From the NCBI GenBank assembly GCA_965214055.1, contig OZ243931.1, positions 124,001 through 188,000 on the forward strand: a DNA stretch of 64,000 bases, written 5' to 3'. The stretch is from WTGA01 sp965214055 (GTDB lineage Bacteria; Pseudomonadota; Gammaproteobacteria; Arenicellales; Poriferihabitantaceae). Each line of letters opens with the position of its first letter. Position 1 is the first letter of the stretch. The position numbers and the translations under genes are program-made. Below, piece by piece: positions 35,676 to 44,198 of this stretch. The notes below the pieces were generated by a model. It was not told the origin of the DNA. It did not search any database and saw only the letters and a program-made list of their open reading frames with translations.

Positions 35676-36751
35676 TTCCCCTTGATCGTTGCATGTTTCA
35701 TTCTGGCGGCCAGATCAAACACCGAACCCCCCCGGTAAGCGAACAGATTATACCCCTTGTTGGCCTGGGTTTTGATGCTCCGTACATCCTCCAGGGAATG
35801 CACCGGGCACAGGGTGCCGAATTCAAGGTGGGCAACCGACATCCCGAGTCCCAGAAGATGATCACTGATCCGGCAGGCCGGGTCACTGCCGTGGTCTTCA
35901 TAGATCAACAGGAAATCTCCCTTCAATGCCTCGTCGGCCCCCCTGATCGCTTCCACCTCCATGCCCTCCACATCGAGCTTGATCACAATGGGCTGGCCGG
36001 TCCGGGCGTACTTTCCCGCCAGCTGGTCAATGGAAGTGGTAAGCACCGATTCACTCTCCGACTCCGGAAGGGTTGAATGCGGTGACAGTGTGGCCCCTTC
36101 GTTCGCCAGGGACTCCGGGTGGGTATGAATTCGGACCGTTTCTCCGGCCTGGCGGGCCACCGCAGCGCGAACGGGGGTAAAACGGTTCTGGTTGATCCGG
36201 TTGTTTTCCCGAAGCATGTGATAGTTCCGGCGCACCGGTTCTACTGCAATGGCTTTCTTGCCTTGAAACGACCGGGATGAAGCCAGGATGCTCCAATAGC
36301 CGTAATTGGCCCCCAGGTCCAGGAACAGGTAATCAATATCCCGGACCGCACTGAGCACCGTTTCGATTTCCGGCTCGTAACGAAACCCCCTGCAAACCAG
36401 CTTGTTCCAGTAATAGTCGGCGAGGAAAAACCTGAACTTCGCATCTTGCGAAAGCCCCGCCACACAGGGCTCTTTCCGGTCCAGGAATTTTCCCGCAAAC
36501 ACCCCGACCCATGCCAGCCACCTGTAGCCAAATGGCCGGCTGATCACGCCGTAAAACTTGAGTAATCCAATGGCGGTGAGCGTGGTGAGATTTCGCCGGT
36601 AGGTCAGGTAGGGGTCAGTCAATGTGTACACTCCCACGGTGGATTTGTGCTGCCACCCTGCGACCAGGCTGTCCAGACCACAAAGCAGAGATATCGGGAA
36701 TTCACCGCGAACCGAACCCCACCCCTTGGGAGGGAACCGTCCCGGGGACAT
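35672..36751 (-). CDS. FkbM-family methyltransferase
   Basis: A 359-residue SAM-dependent methyltransferase of the FkbM family, which mostly O-methylates sugars and natural products. The SAM site is FLDLGANYGYWSILAS, followed by IAVEPVRRNYHMLREN and the family hallmark IKLDVEGMEVEAIRGA. It is the first gene of the seven-gene minus-strand operon and is coupled to the binding-protein gene by an ATGA overlap. That methylation, sulfation and glycosylation genes all accompany one importer suggests they handle or decorate a common molecule; this is inference. Confidence 0.85.
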   Translation of the reverse strand: MSPGRFPPKGWGSVRGEFPISLLCGLDSLVAGWQHKSTVGVYTLTDPYLTYRRNLTTLTAIGLLKFYGVISRPFGYRWLAWVGVFAGKFLDRKEPCVAGLSQDAKFRFFLADYYWNKLVCRGFRYEPEIETVLSAVRDIDYLFLDLGANYGYWSILASSRSFQGKKAIAVEPVRRNYHMLRENNRINQNRFTPVRAAVARQAGETVRIHTHPESLANEGATLSPHSTLPESESESVLTTSIDQLAGKYARTGQPIVIKLDVEGMEVEAIRGADEALKGDFLLIYEDHGSDPACRISDHLLGLGMSVAHLEFGTLCPVHSLEDVRSIKTQANKGYNLFAYRGGSVFDLAARMKHATIKGK

Positions 36752-36791
36752 GACTTCCGTTGTTGACCTTCAATGAGTTGAAATTCCAGCG

Positions 36792-37043
36792 GTGAATGCC
36801 AGGTTTCGTGAATTGGGCGCATCGTACATCCCCAAAGGCCGTTTCATGATCCTGGGGAATGAGGCCGCCTGGCAAGCTCCATGTTCGACAAAGCAGAGTC
36901 TGCTTCTGGCGGACGGATTATTTCTGAAGTATGATGCGACGTTGGAAAGCATCGATCCGGGCGAAACTCCTGACAGGCAACTGAAGGAAAACAGGACAAT
37001 CATGGAACAGTGTGTATCGGTGTTGGAATTACGTATTGAATAA
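36792..37043 (+). CDS. small hypothetical protein, coupled to a ParS-like antitoxin gene
   Basis: An 83-residue open frame that I do not recognise. Its stop overlaps the next start codon as TAATG, which argues that it is translated and coupled to the downstream gene. The C-terminal half is helix-like with alternating charges (KENRTIMEQCVSVLELRIE). There are no membrane segments or known motifs. A 77-codon minus-strand frame covers the same DNA, but it has no coupled neighbour and is less likely. It could be an uncharacterised partner (toxin or accessory protein) of the antitoxin-like gene, or a leader fragment. Confidence 0.45.
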   Translation: MNARFRELGASYIPKGRFMILGNEAAWQAPCSTKQSLLLADGLFLKYDATLESIDPGETPDRQLKENRTIMEQCVSVLELRIE

Positions 37044-37618
37044 TGATGAACAACACTGCCTTAGCCATTTCAAGCTTTCGGGAGCAGAGCCTGCGGGATA
37101 TTATGCAATATGCCAAAGGGAAATTCCATCAGGCACACCGGCGTGGTGATTTTATCCAGATACCGATCCCTGACGAGAGGAATCCTCAGTTGGGGGGGGC
37201 GGTGGTCTCCGACCCAAATGTGACCCCGGGGGATTTCAGCCGCAATTCTGGAAGGAGACGCCTGCGTGGAATCCTGGACGCTTATGTGAAGACTTGCCAG
37301 CGCTGGAACCTGGAGCCTGACAAACAGATGATTCTTCTGGGCTACGAGCCGGATGATGCGTTTGGCCTGCACATGTTGTCGGGTCATATCCTTCCTCCTG
37401 CATCGAAAGATTTTAGAGACAGAATCTCATATATCCTTTGTATCGGCCTGGGGCTCGGTACAGTTTTCAATGAAGTCGCCGAAGCTGAACTGAACTGGCT
37501 CAACAGGACTCGGCCGGAATTGAATGACAAGTCGGCATTCGACCATATGCTGGAGGGGCATATGTCAAACCTTTTTATTGTTGCGAATCTTGTAGAACAT
37601 GAAAGGGGGCTTAAATGA
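37043..37618 (+). CDS. antitoxin Xre/MbcA/ParS-like (DUF2384) protein
   Basis: A 191-residue protein whose C-terminal half follows the Xre/MbcA/ParS antitoxin plan. A helical region with ILLGYEPDDAF and RDRISYILCIGLGLGTVFNE is followed by the toxin-binding DUF2384 segment (AELNWLNRTRPELNDKSAFDHMLEG...ANLVEHERGL). In characterised systems this protein neutralises a RES-domain toxin encoded immediately downstream. Here only a 14-codon frame (37615-37659, overlapping as ATGA) follows, so the toxin appears to be missing, truncated, or replaced by the unknown upstream protein. ATG 37046 is an equally good start. Confidence 0.7.
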   Translation: MMNNTALAISSFREQSLRDIMQYAKGKFHQAHRRGDFIQIPIPDERNPQLGGAVVSDPNVTPGDFSRNSGRRRLRGILDAYVKTCQRWNLEPDKQMILLGYEPDDAFGLHMLSGHILPPASKDFRDRISYILCIGLGLGTVFNEVAEAELNWLNRTRPELNDKSAFDHMLEGHMSNLFIVANLVEHERGLK

Positions 37619-37659
37619 TTCTGGAGTTTGACCTGCGGCGGCTCCGGCTCACCAACTGA
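37615..37659 (+). other. 14-codon frame overlapping the antitoxin stop; possible toxin remnant
   Basis: An ATGA overlap with the antitoxin-like gene begins a frame of 14 codons (MILEFDLRRLRLTN) before a stop. This is the position where a RES toxin gene normally starts. It is far too short to be a toxin and may be a relic or chance. Confidence 0.2.
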
Positions 37660-37733
37660 CAGGGGAGGCCCCGGGCCTTGCGTTTGTCACAAACCCAATC
37701 CATGCCCAACACCCAAAAGCGGATTCTTTGCAT

Positions 37734-38660
37734 ATGGTGACCGATTATCTCTGGGGACTTGATTTGGGAGGGACCAAAATTGAAGGCATCGTCCTTTCCC
37801 CCGAACCCGACGGAAAAATCCTGGTCCGGAAACGCATTCCAACGGAAGGCGACCGCGGATACGACCATGTTCTCAAGCAGATCACCGGTCTTCTGGAGTC
37901 GATGATTGCCGACACCGGAACTTCGCCGAAATCCATCGGGATGGGTACGCCCGGCACCCTGGACCCACACACTGGCCGGCTCCGGGGCAGTAATTCACAG
38001 CACCTCAACCACCGGGCCCTGAATAAATATCTCGAAGATCGGCTGGGAATTCCGGTATGGATCGAAAATGATGCGAACTGCTTTACCCTGGCGGAATCCG
38101 AATCCGGAGCGGCTGCCCAACTGGAACCCCGTCCCCGCGTTGTATTTGGCATTATCCTTGGAACCGGGGTCGGCGGCGGGATTGTTGTGGACGGAAAACT
38201 GCTTTCGGGAAATCACGGCATTGCCGGGGAATGGGGACATAATTTCCTGGACGAGTCCGGGGGGGCCTGTTATTGCGGCCGACACGGCTGTGTCGAAACC
38301 ATCCTGTCCGGCCCGGCTCTTGAGCGGTATTACCGCTCCATTTCCGGAAACGGGTCTACCCTGGAACAGATCAACCACCTGTCCGAATCCGGGGATGCCA
38401 ACGCCCAAAAAACCATGTCCCGCCTGATCCGGTACTTTGGCAAGGGAGTCGCCAGTGTCATCAACCTTCTGGACCCGGATGTCATCGTGGTTGGCGGCGG
38501 GGTTGGAAATATCCGCACCCTCTACTCCCGGGGAATGGAAGAAGTGGCGAAATACATCTTTGCGCCAACGTTGAACTGCAGAATCGTTCCACCGAAACTT
38601 GGGGACAGTGCCGGCGTATTCGGTGCAGCCTACCTGAACCGGAGCAGGCTACCCACCTGA
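37734..38660 (+). CDS. ROK-family sugar kinase
   Basis: About 308 residues from ATG 37734 (a TTG at 37728 is less likely). It is a ROK-family kinase, phosphorylating a hexose such as fructose, glucose or N-acetylmannosamine. It has the phosphate-binding DLGGTKIEGIVL, the sugar-binding ENDANCFTLAE and GIILGTGVGGGIV, and the ROK zinc motif CYCGRHGCVE preceded by the His in GEWGHN. The E-N-D-A-N segment and zinc site are intact, so it should be active rather than a NagC-type repressor; it also lacks an HTH domain. Specificity cannot be assigned. Confidence 0.9.
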   Translation: MVTDYLWGLDLGGTKIEGIVLSPEPDGKILVRKRIPTEGDRGYDHVLKQITGLLESMIADTGTSPKSIGMGTPGTLDPHTGRLRGSNSQHLNHRALNKYLEDRLGIPVWIENDANCFTLAESESGAAAQLEPRPRVVFGIILGTGVGGGIVVDGKLLSGNHGIAGEWGHNFLDESGGACYCGRHGCVETILSGPALERYYRSISGNGSTLEQINHLSESGDANAQKTMSRLIRYFGKGVASVINLLDPDVIVVGGGVGNIRTLYSRGMEEVAKYIFAPTLNCRIVPPKLGDSAGVFGAAYLNRSRLPT

Positions 38661-38766
38661 CTCACGGCCCATCCTGGGTCCCGGTCATGGTACGGGAACC
38701 AGCCGGTGGTTTCATCAGCGGGTTGGGACCCCATCGAAACCGGGAAGATCAACTCCGTGGTGGGAG

Positions 38767-40926
38767 TTAGCCCGGCTTTCCAATCCCTGTTTTCGCTACC
38801 ACCAGTGCATCCACGATGGTACAGCCATCCGGGGACACGATGACCGGATTGAGATCCATTTCCAGGATCTCATTGCGCAGCCGGTCGGCTATCCGGGAAA
38901 AATCCGACAACGCCTGGGCGGCCAGGTCAATCCGGCAGGCCGGCTTCCCTCTTGCGCCCTGCAGTACCTTGTGGATCGCCAGCGATTGGAGGTGATGCAA
39001 CGCTTCGTCCTGCGAGCACGGTGCCGGGATAAACGTTCGGTCACGCAACAACTCGATATGGATTCCACCCGCGCAAACCATCACCACCGGTCCGAACTGG
39101 TCGTCATTGATCATGCCGAATGCCAGCTCCACCCCTCCTGTGATCATCGGCGCCACCAGAACGCGGGTTCCCAGCCGGGCAGACAGGTCCCGGTACGCAG
39201 ACCGGACGGAATCCGCATCTTCCAGGGCCAGTCGGACCCCTTCCCTCTCCGATTTGTGGTGAAGACCGGGTTGCGCCGTTTTCAGCACCACGGGAAAACC
39301 GATTTCCTCGGCTGCGGACAGGGTGTCTTTCAGGTTGCCGGCGACTGTGGATTCGACCGTGGGCAAACCCAAATCCCTGAACAGCTGAAGGGAGTCGGCT
39401 TCGCCCAGTACCTCCCCGGTCATCAGGTTCCGTTTCCACTTCGACAGCCTGGACGCACCGCACTGAAATGGCCCGGGCTCCTCATACCGTACATGGTCGC
39501 GATAACAAAACATGTTTGCCACGGCGGACAGTCCCAGGGAAATGCCATTGATCACCGGGACCCCGAATTTCCCCAGTTCAAGGGCATCGATGGAATTGTG
39601 GACATTGACGGTGCTGTTGAACACCACAAAGGGTTTATCGATGAATGAAAGAGACTTCCTGACCACATCCAGCAGTTGTGGATACTGGCTGAATCCATCT
39701 CTGAATTCGAATTCAAGGGTCAGCATGGCAGTCCCGGGGTCATCATGCAAAATCCGGAGGCAGGTTGAAAAAAGTTCCGCGATATCCACATTCAGCGCGC
39801 CCATGGCATCCACCGGGTTTTCGGCAATCAGGCCATATTCCAATACTTTTTCCAGGGCGGATCGGGAAGTGGCGGTCAGTTCCGTATACTCAACCCCCTT
39901 TTGTTCACTCAGATCAATCATCTGTTCGCGCAAACCACCGGAATCCAGCAAACTGGACAGTTTGCCAGGGCCCAGCCGCCTTCGCTGGGAGAAGATCAAT
40001 GCCGTTGCGGCCATCTCGTCGATGTCGGCGACCCGGATGACGCCATACCGGTCACACACCGCCTGAAAGGCCGTATCGTTCCCGGCCACCGCGCCGGAAT
40101 GGCTCTTCGCCATGCGGGCACTTTTTTCCGTTGCCCCCACTTTCACCAGCACAACGGGGATATTTTTCTCGCGGGCGGTTTCCAGTGCCAGGATGAAGCG
40201 ATCCGGGTCGCGGACCGTCTCGATAAAAACCGCCAGAACCCGGGTGGTCGGCTGGGCCAGCGCATATAGCATGTAATCCGCCACGGTGCCATGGATCTCC
40301 TGGCCCGGTGAGACCACCAGGTTATACATCAGCCTCGGGTCCGTATTGGCCAGATAGGTCATGACCGACCCGGAGTGCGCCACCAGTGCGATATGACCGG
40401 CCGGACGTGGCGGCGGGAAGTCAAAACTCACCATTGTGGCCGAATCATAGTTGTAAAACCCCATGCCGTTCCCGCCGCATACCGGGATCCCGGATTCTCC
40501 GGCCAATTGCTTCAGCCGCTGAAGAAGAGGAGGCGAAGTGTCCCCTTCCAGATAATTGTTGGCAAAAATAACGATTCCGCCGACCTTCAGGGCAATGCTC
40601 CGGGAAACGGCATCCTCCATGCCATGGTTGCCGATGACCATCACCACCAGATCCGGCACTTCAGGCAATGCAGCCAAATCCGGGTAGCAGGGATGGTCTC
40701 CAATGCTGTCATACTTCGGATTGACCTGGTACAGCCTGCCGGCAAACCGGCAATCCTGCAACAAATCCAGGACTTTCCGGCTGACACTTTCCGGTTTTTT
40801 CGACACCCCGACAATGGCCAGGGATGCCGGGGCCAGCATGCGGGACATCCAGTGCATGGATGCCCGTTCAGTGTTCTCACTTTGTGGCAAAAGACCACTC
40901 ATTTCAGTTACAGTATCCGGGCTCAC
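38767..40926 (-). CDS. NDP-forming acyl-CoA synthetase
   Basis: About 719 residues in the order of fused ADP/GDP-forming acyl-CoA synthetases. A CoA-binding Rossmann domain (LAIVGVSKKPESVSRKVLD) is followed by a succinyl-CoA-ligase-like region with the phospho-His in AKSHSGAVAGND and a C-terminal ATP-grasp domain (FPVVLKTAQPGLHHKSEREGV, ELAFGMINDDQFGPVVMV, LNPVIV). It activates a carboxylic acid to its CoA thioester. It is only 21 bp from the divergent CaiD-like hydratase gene, so the true start may be an internal ATG (40902 or 40857). That neighbour may act on the CoA ester formed here. Confidence 0.88.
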   Translation of the reverse strand: MSPDTVTEMSGLLPQSENTERASMHWMSRMLAPASLAIVGVSKKPESVSRKVLDLLQDCRFAGRLYQVNPKYDSIGDHPCYPDLAALPEVPDLVVMVIGNHGMEDAVSRSIALKVGGIVIFANNYLEGDTSPPLLQRLKQLAGESGIPVCGGNGMGFYNYDSATMVSFDFPPPRPAGHIALVAHSGSVMTYLANTDPRLMYNLVVSPGQEIHGTVADYMLYALAQPTTRVLAVFIETVRDPDRFILALETAREKNIPVVLVKVGATEKSARMAKSHSGAVAGNDTAFQAVCDRYGVIRVADIDEMAATALIFSQRRRLGPGKLSSLLDSGGLREQMIDLSEQKGVEYTELTATSRSALEKVLEYGLIAENPVDAMGALNVDIAELFSTCLRILHDDPGTAMLTLEFEFRDGFSQYPQLLDVVRKSLSFIDKPFVVFNSTVNVHNSIDALELGKFGVPVINGISLGLSAVANMFCYRDHVRYEEPGPFQCGASRLSKWKRNLMTGEVLGEADSLQLFRDLGLPTVESTVAGNLKDTLSAAEEIGFPVVLKTAQPGLHHKSEREGVRLALEDADSVRSAYRDLSARLGTRVLVAPMITGGVELAFGMINDDQFGPVVMVCAGGIHIELLRDRTFIPAPCSQDEALHHLQSLAIHKVLQGARGKPACRIDLAAQALSDFSRIADRLRNEILEMDLNPVIVSPDGCTIVDALVVAKTGIGKPG

Positions 40927-40947
40927 TTATAGACAGCAAATTCAATC

Positions 40948-41754
40948 ATGACCAGCGAAGTAATCATCCAGCGGCATGGCAGCGTGATGGAAATCACCCT
41001 GGACCGACCGCCAGCCAATGCTATCACCAAGGATGTTTCCATTGCCATACACAATGCACTGCTCCAACTGCAGAATGACCCGGAACTGGCCTGTGGAATC
41101 ATTACCGCAACCGGAGAGAGGATCTTCTGTGCCGGTTGGGACCTGAAGGCTGTCGCCGGCATGGATTCTGCCGAGGAAGCTCTGGATGATTCGCTGAACT
41201 GTCCAGGGGGGTTTGCCGGTATTACGGAGTTCTGGGGGCTGAGAAAACCTCTCATCGCGGCCGTCAATGGCATTGCAGTCGGCGGCGGTTTCGAAATTTG
41301 CCTGGCCTGCGACCTCATCATCTGCGTTGACAATGCCGAATTCTTTCTCACGGATGTCCAGCGTGGATTTTTGCCGGATGTCGGGGGCATTCAGCACCTT
41401 CCCCGCAAACTTCCCTACAATGTCGCCATGGAACTGATCCTGACCGGCCGCCGAATGCCTTCCGCAGAAGCCAAACAGTGGGGACTGGTCCATGCGATCG
41501 TTTCACAGGACGAACTTTTACCCCGGGCACATGAGTTGGCCGCGCAGATTGCAAAAGGGGCTCCGCTGGCCATTCAAGCGCTCAAGGAAGTTGTTCCCCG
41601 TATCCAGAATCTGCCCATCCGGGAGGCTTTTGAAGCAACGAAACCGGGGAATCCTGACCTCCCGGTCTACCAGAAAATGCTGTTTTCCGAAGATTTCATG
41701 GAAGGACCCAGGGCTTTTGCGGAAAAACGGGCCCCAAACTGGAAGGGCCGATAG
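40948..41754 (+). CDS. enoyl-CoA hydratase/isomerase family protein, CaiD-like
   Basis: A 268-residue crotonase-fold protein. The oxyanion-hole segments are FCAGWDLKAVAGM and GIAVGGGFEICLACDLIIC, followed by LPDVGGIQHLPRKLP and ILTGRRMPSAEAKQWGLV. The C-terminal MEGPRAFAEKRAPNWKGR closely resembles the end of carnitinyl-CoA dehydratase (CaiD) as I know it. It should hydrate or dehydrate an acyl-CoA. Divergent from an acyl-CoA synthetase and 27 bp upstream of a ureohydrolase, it may act on a CoA ester of a carnitine-like, betaine-like or guanidino acid. Confidence 0.85.
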   Translation: MTSEVIIQRHGSVMEITLDRPPANAITKDVSIAIHNALLQLQNDPELACGIITATGERIFCAGWDLKAVAGMDSAEEALDDSLNCPGGFAGITEFWGLRKPLIAAVNGIAVGGGFEICLACDLIICVDNAEFFLTDVQRGFLPDVGGIQHLPRKLPYNVAMELILTGRRMPSAEAKQWGLVHAIVSQDELLPRAHELAAQIAKGAPLAIQALKEVVPRIQNLPIREAFEATKPGNPDLPVYQKMLFSEDFMEGPRAFAEKRAPNWKGR

Positions 41755-41781
41755 TTTCACCTGAATATTCATGAGGCATAT

Positions 41782-42777
41782 ATGATGAACGAACTCACTC
41801 CCGAAGATAGAATGATGCTGGATGGGCTGTACTGGTGGGATATTCCCACCCTGTTCCGATGCCCCATCGAACGCGACCCCGGCAAGGTTGATATTGGGCT
41901 GGTCGGGGTCCCGCACTCGACCGGGAATGGTACGACAGAAAGAGACCAGCACCTGGGTCCCCGCGCGGTCAGGGATGTCTCCGCCATGTCCAGGCGGGTC
42001 CATCTTGATTTTCAGGTCGACCCCTGGAATGCCTGCAGCATTGCAGACATGGGGGATGTCCCGCTCCCTGAAGCCAACGACAATGAACGGTGCATTGAAC
42101 GCATTACCGATTTTTACTCGCATCTGGACAAGGCGGGGGTTCGCCCCGTGTCAGTGGGGGGTGACCACGCGATCACCGGGGGGATCATGCAGGCCATTGC
42201 GGGCAAAGGGGCCCATCTTACCAATGGAAAAAAGGCGGCATTTCTGCATTTTGATGCCCACACCGATGCATATGAACAGGTCCCCCATTTTTTGGGTGCA
42301 GTGAAATCTGCGGCGCATTGGGCCGCCTATCTGGTCAGGCAGGGCCAAATCGACGCATCCCGCAGTATCCAGATCGGCATGAGGGGGAACCCAAGAACCC
42401 TGGACTGGTGGAAAACCAGTACCGACCTCGGCTATGAAGTGATTCCGATTTCCCGGTACAGGGAACTGGGGATGGAAAAAACCACCCGGCTGATTACCGA
42501 CCGAATCGGGGATGCTCCGCTGTACATCACCTTTGACCTGGACTGCATGGACCCGACGGTTTGCCCCGGTGTGGCGAATCTGGAAGCCGGTATCCAGGGC
42601 TTTCAGGTTGACGAAATGATGCAGCTGCTTCGTTGCGTACGGGGAAAAAATATCATTGGCGGGGATGTTGTCTGTCTGATGCCTACCAAAGACCATCCCA
42701 ATAAAATTACTGCACACTTTGCCGCCGCAGTGATGTTTGAGATTATCAGCCTGATTGCAGACCGCATCAGGAATTAG
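41782..42777 (+). CDS. ureohydrolase (agmatinase/arginase family)
   Basis: A 331-residue binuclear-manganese ureohydrolase that should release urea from a guanidino compound. Metal-ligand motifs: VGGDHAITGG (usually GGDHS), FLHFDAHTDAYE and ITFDLDCMDPTVCPGV. The substrate loop differs from that of typical agmatinases, so guanidinobutyrate, guanidinopropionate, agmatine or another guanidino acid are all possible. A GAGG site lies upstream of the double ATG start. It is probably co-transcribed with the CaiD-like gene. Confidence 0.88.
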   Translation: MMNELTPEDRMMLDGLYWWDIPTLFRCPIERDPGKVDIGLVGVPHSTGNGTTERDQHLGPRAVRDVSAMSRRVHLDFQVDPWNACSIADMGDVPLPEANDNERCIERITDFYSHLDKAGVRPVSVGGDHAITGGIMQAIAGKGAHLTNGKKAAFLHFDAHTDAYEQVPHFLGAVKSAAHWAAYLVRQGQIDASRSIQIGMRGNPRTLDWWKTSTDLGYEVIPISRYRELGMEKTTRLITDRIGDAPLYITFDLDCMDPTVCPGVANLEAGIQGFQVDEMMQLLRCVRGKNIIGGDVVCLMPTKDHPNKITAHFAAAVMFEIISLIADRIRN

Positions 42778-43036
42778 AGGCATTCCTCCTTCTGGACGAT
42801 CCTGGGCGACGTCTTTCGGGATTACCGTCCTGGGGTCTTTCGCACGAGACCGGTGCGATGCGTGCGACGGTCCCCTTCCCATACTTGAGCAGTTTCCACG
42901 AGTCTTCGAGCCTTCCGTCGGGGACGAAGCTTCGAATCGTGACCGCGAAGGCAATCCACTGAAGTATCTCGTCACCTCTTCGCCGGACGACAAGCCCTTG
43001 GTGTGCTCGTCTGCAACGTTCACTGCGCGGCAAATA
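42778..43036. other. intergenic, no gene recognised
   Basis: Upstream of the AbiE promoter. A minus-strand frame (42767-43033, 88 codons) is open but matches nothing I know and its C-terminal third is only charged low-complexity residues. It may be a remnant brought in with the toxin-antitoxin cassette. Confidence 0.3.
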
Positions 43037-43065
43037 TTGTTATTATTTTAAATATTCGTTAAAAT
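43037..43065 (+). promoter_or_regulatory. predicted sigma-70 promoter of the AbiE-type operon
   Basis: TTGTTA (43037-43042) and TAAAAT (43060-43065) are separated by exactly 17 bp in an AT-rich stretch directly before the AbiEi-like gene. Transcription should start near 43072, inside the palindrome described next. Confidence 0.6.
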
Positions 43066-43100
43066 TCTTATATTTGCTGTGCAGCAAAAAATATAAGAAT
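43064..43100. promoter_or_regulatory. palindromic operator upstream of the AbiEi-like gene
   Basis: Perfect 12-bp inverted arms, ATTCTTATATTT (43064-43075) and AAATATAAGAAT (43089-43100), flank a smaller GCTG-TG-CAGC dyad. The element overlaps the predicted -10 and transcription start. AbiEi antitoxins are known to repress their own operons by binding inverted repeats in the promoter, so this is the likely autoregulatory site. Confidence 0.65.
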
Positions 43101-43121
43101 ACTGATGATTAGCCGAATCTC

Positions 43122-44198
43122 ATGGTAGAACAGTCGCTTGACGGATTCCTGGAAACTCTGCGGGAACTGCCCGATGTGCAGGTGGAGTTCAGTGGGGGCA
43201 AACAACCACGTAACCCCGATCAAGGACATGGCGCAGAGGTTGCTCTCCGGGTGGGTGGAAGAACGGCCACCTTGCTGCCACAGGTGAAGAAGGCGGTATA
43301 TCCCCGTGACGTATGGCAGTTACTTGGGCAGCGTCAAGAACTCATACGTAAACGGATTGAGCCGGCGGAAAAGCGACAGGCGGTGTTCTTCCTGGTCGCC
43401 GAATCGATTTCACCTGGGGCCAAAAAATTGCTGAGGGATGAACGGGTTGGCTACTACGATAGCGGTGGCAGCCTGTTTCTTCCTGCCAGCGACATCTACG
43501 TCTATGTGGACAAGCCACCCCCGAAAAGCTTGTCAAGAGCCATCCGTTCCGTGTTTTCGAATCGTCGTGTACAAGTGCTGCACGCGGTTCTGATGAGAAA
43601 CCACGAGTGGTTCGGAGTGAAAGAGATTGCCAACCAAGCTCGGGTCTCGCCCGCTACGGCTTCGCAGGTGCTGATGGAACTGGAGAAATTCGACTGGGTG
43701 GTGTCGCGTGGGCAGGGGCCAGGAAAGGAACGCCATCTGCAAGAGCCTGGTGCGTTACTTGATACCTGGGTCAACCAACTGGCGGTAATGAGACCCTTGT
43801 CCTTACGGCGTTACTTCGTGCCGTCGGTACGTGCGGAAGGGTTGGTGAAGAAATTCGCCGAAGTCTGCGCCAAAAGCAAAGCCGAGTACGCGATCACCCA
43901 TGAGGCGGCAGGGCAACAGTACGCTCCGTTTCTGTCGACTATCTCCCAGGTGCGTTGTCGACTGCTGGCCGGCCCGGCAGCAGACAGGGCTCTTGGCGCA
44001 CTGGATGCTCGGTCCGTCGGCCAAGGTGCGAACCTTGCGATCATTGAGGTCAAGTCGCCAGGCGAGTTGCTGTTTCGGGAGTTGGTGAACGGGGTCTGGC
44101 TGGCAAGTGCCCTGCAGGTCTACCTCGACCTGATGCGTAGTCAGGGGCGAGCCAAAGAAATGGCGACGCACCTGCGCCGTGAAAGAATCGGATTCTGA
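43122..44198 (+). CDS. AbiEi-like antitoxin / winged-helix regulator of a type IV toxin-antitoxin system
   Basis: A 358-residue protein. The N-terminal part contains the pattern LVAESISPGAKKLLRDERVGYYDSGGSLFL (about residues 91-120) found in this family of AbiEi-type antitoxins. A winged helix-turn-helix follows at about 150-205 (WFGVKEIANQARVSPATASQ as recognition region), then a C-terminal domain. In known AbiE systems this protein both represses the operon and counteracts the nucleotidyltransferase toxin. Its stop overlaps the next start as TGATG. The promoter and palindrome just upstream fit autoregulation. It could also be a stand-alone transcription regulator, but the partner argues for the toxin-antitoxin role. 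Confidence 0.78.
   Translation: MVEQSLDGFLETLRELPDVQVEFSGGKQPRNPDQGHGAEVALRVGGRTATLLPQVKKAVYPRDVWQLLGQRQELIRKRIEPAEKRQAVFFLVAESISPGAKKLLRDERVGYYDSGGSLFLPASDIYVYVDKPPPKSLSRAIRSVFSNRRVQVLHAVLMRNHEWFGVKEIANQARVSPATASQVLMELEKFDWVVSRGQGPGKERHLQEPGALLDTWVNQLAVMRPLSLRRYFVPSVRAEGLVKKFAEVCAKSKAEYAITHEAAGQQYAPFLSTISQVRCRLLAGPAADRALGALDARSVGQGANLAIIEVKSPGELLFRELVNGVWLASALQVYLDLMRSQGRAKEMATHLRRERIGF

Noticed and set aside
42767..43033. 88-codon minus-strand frame before the AbiE operon
   Set aside because: No similarity recognised and a compositionally biased C-terminus; kept only as intergenic sequence.
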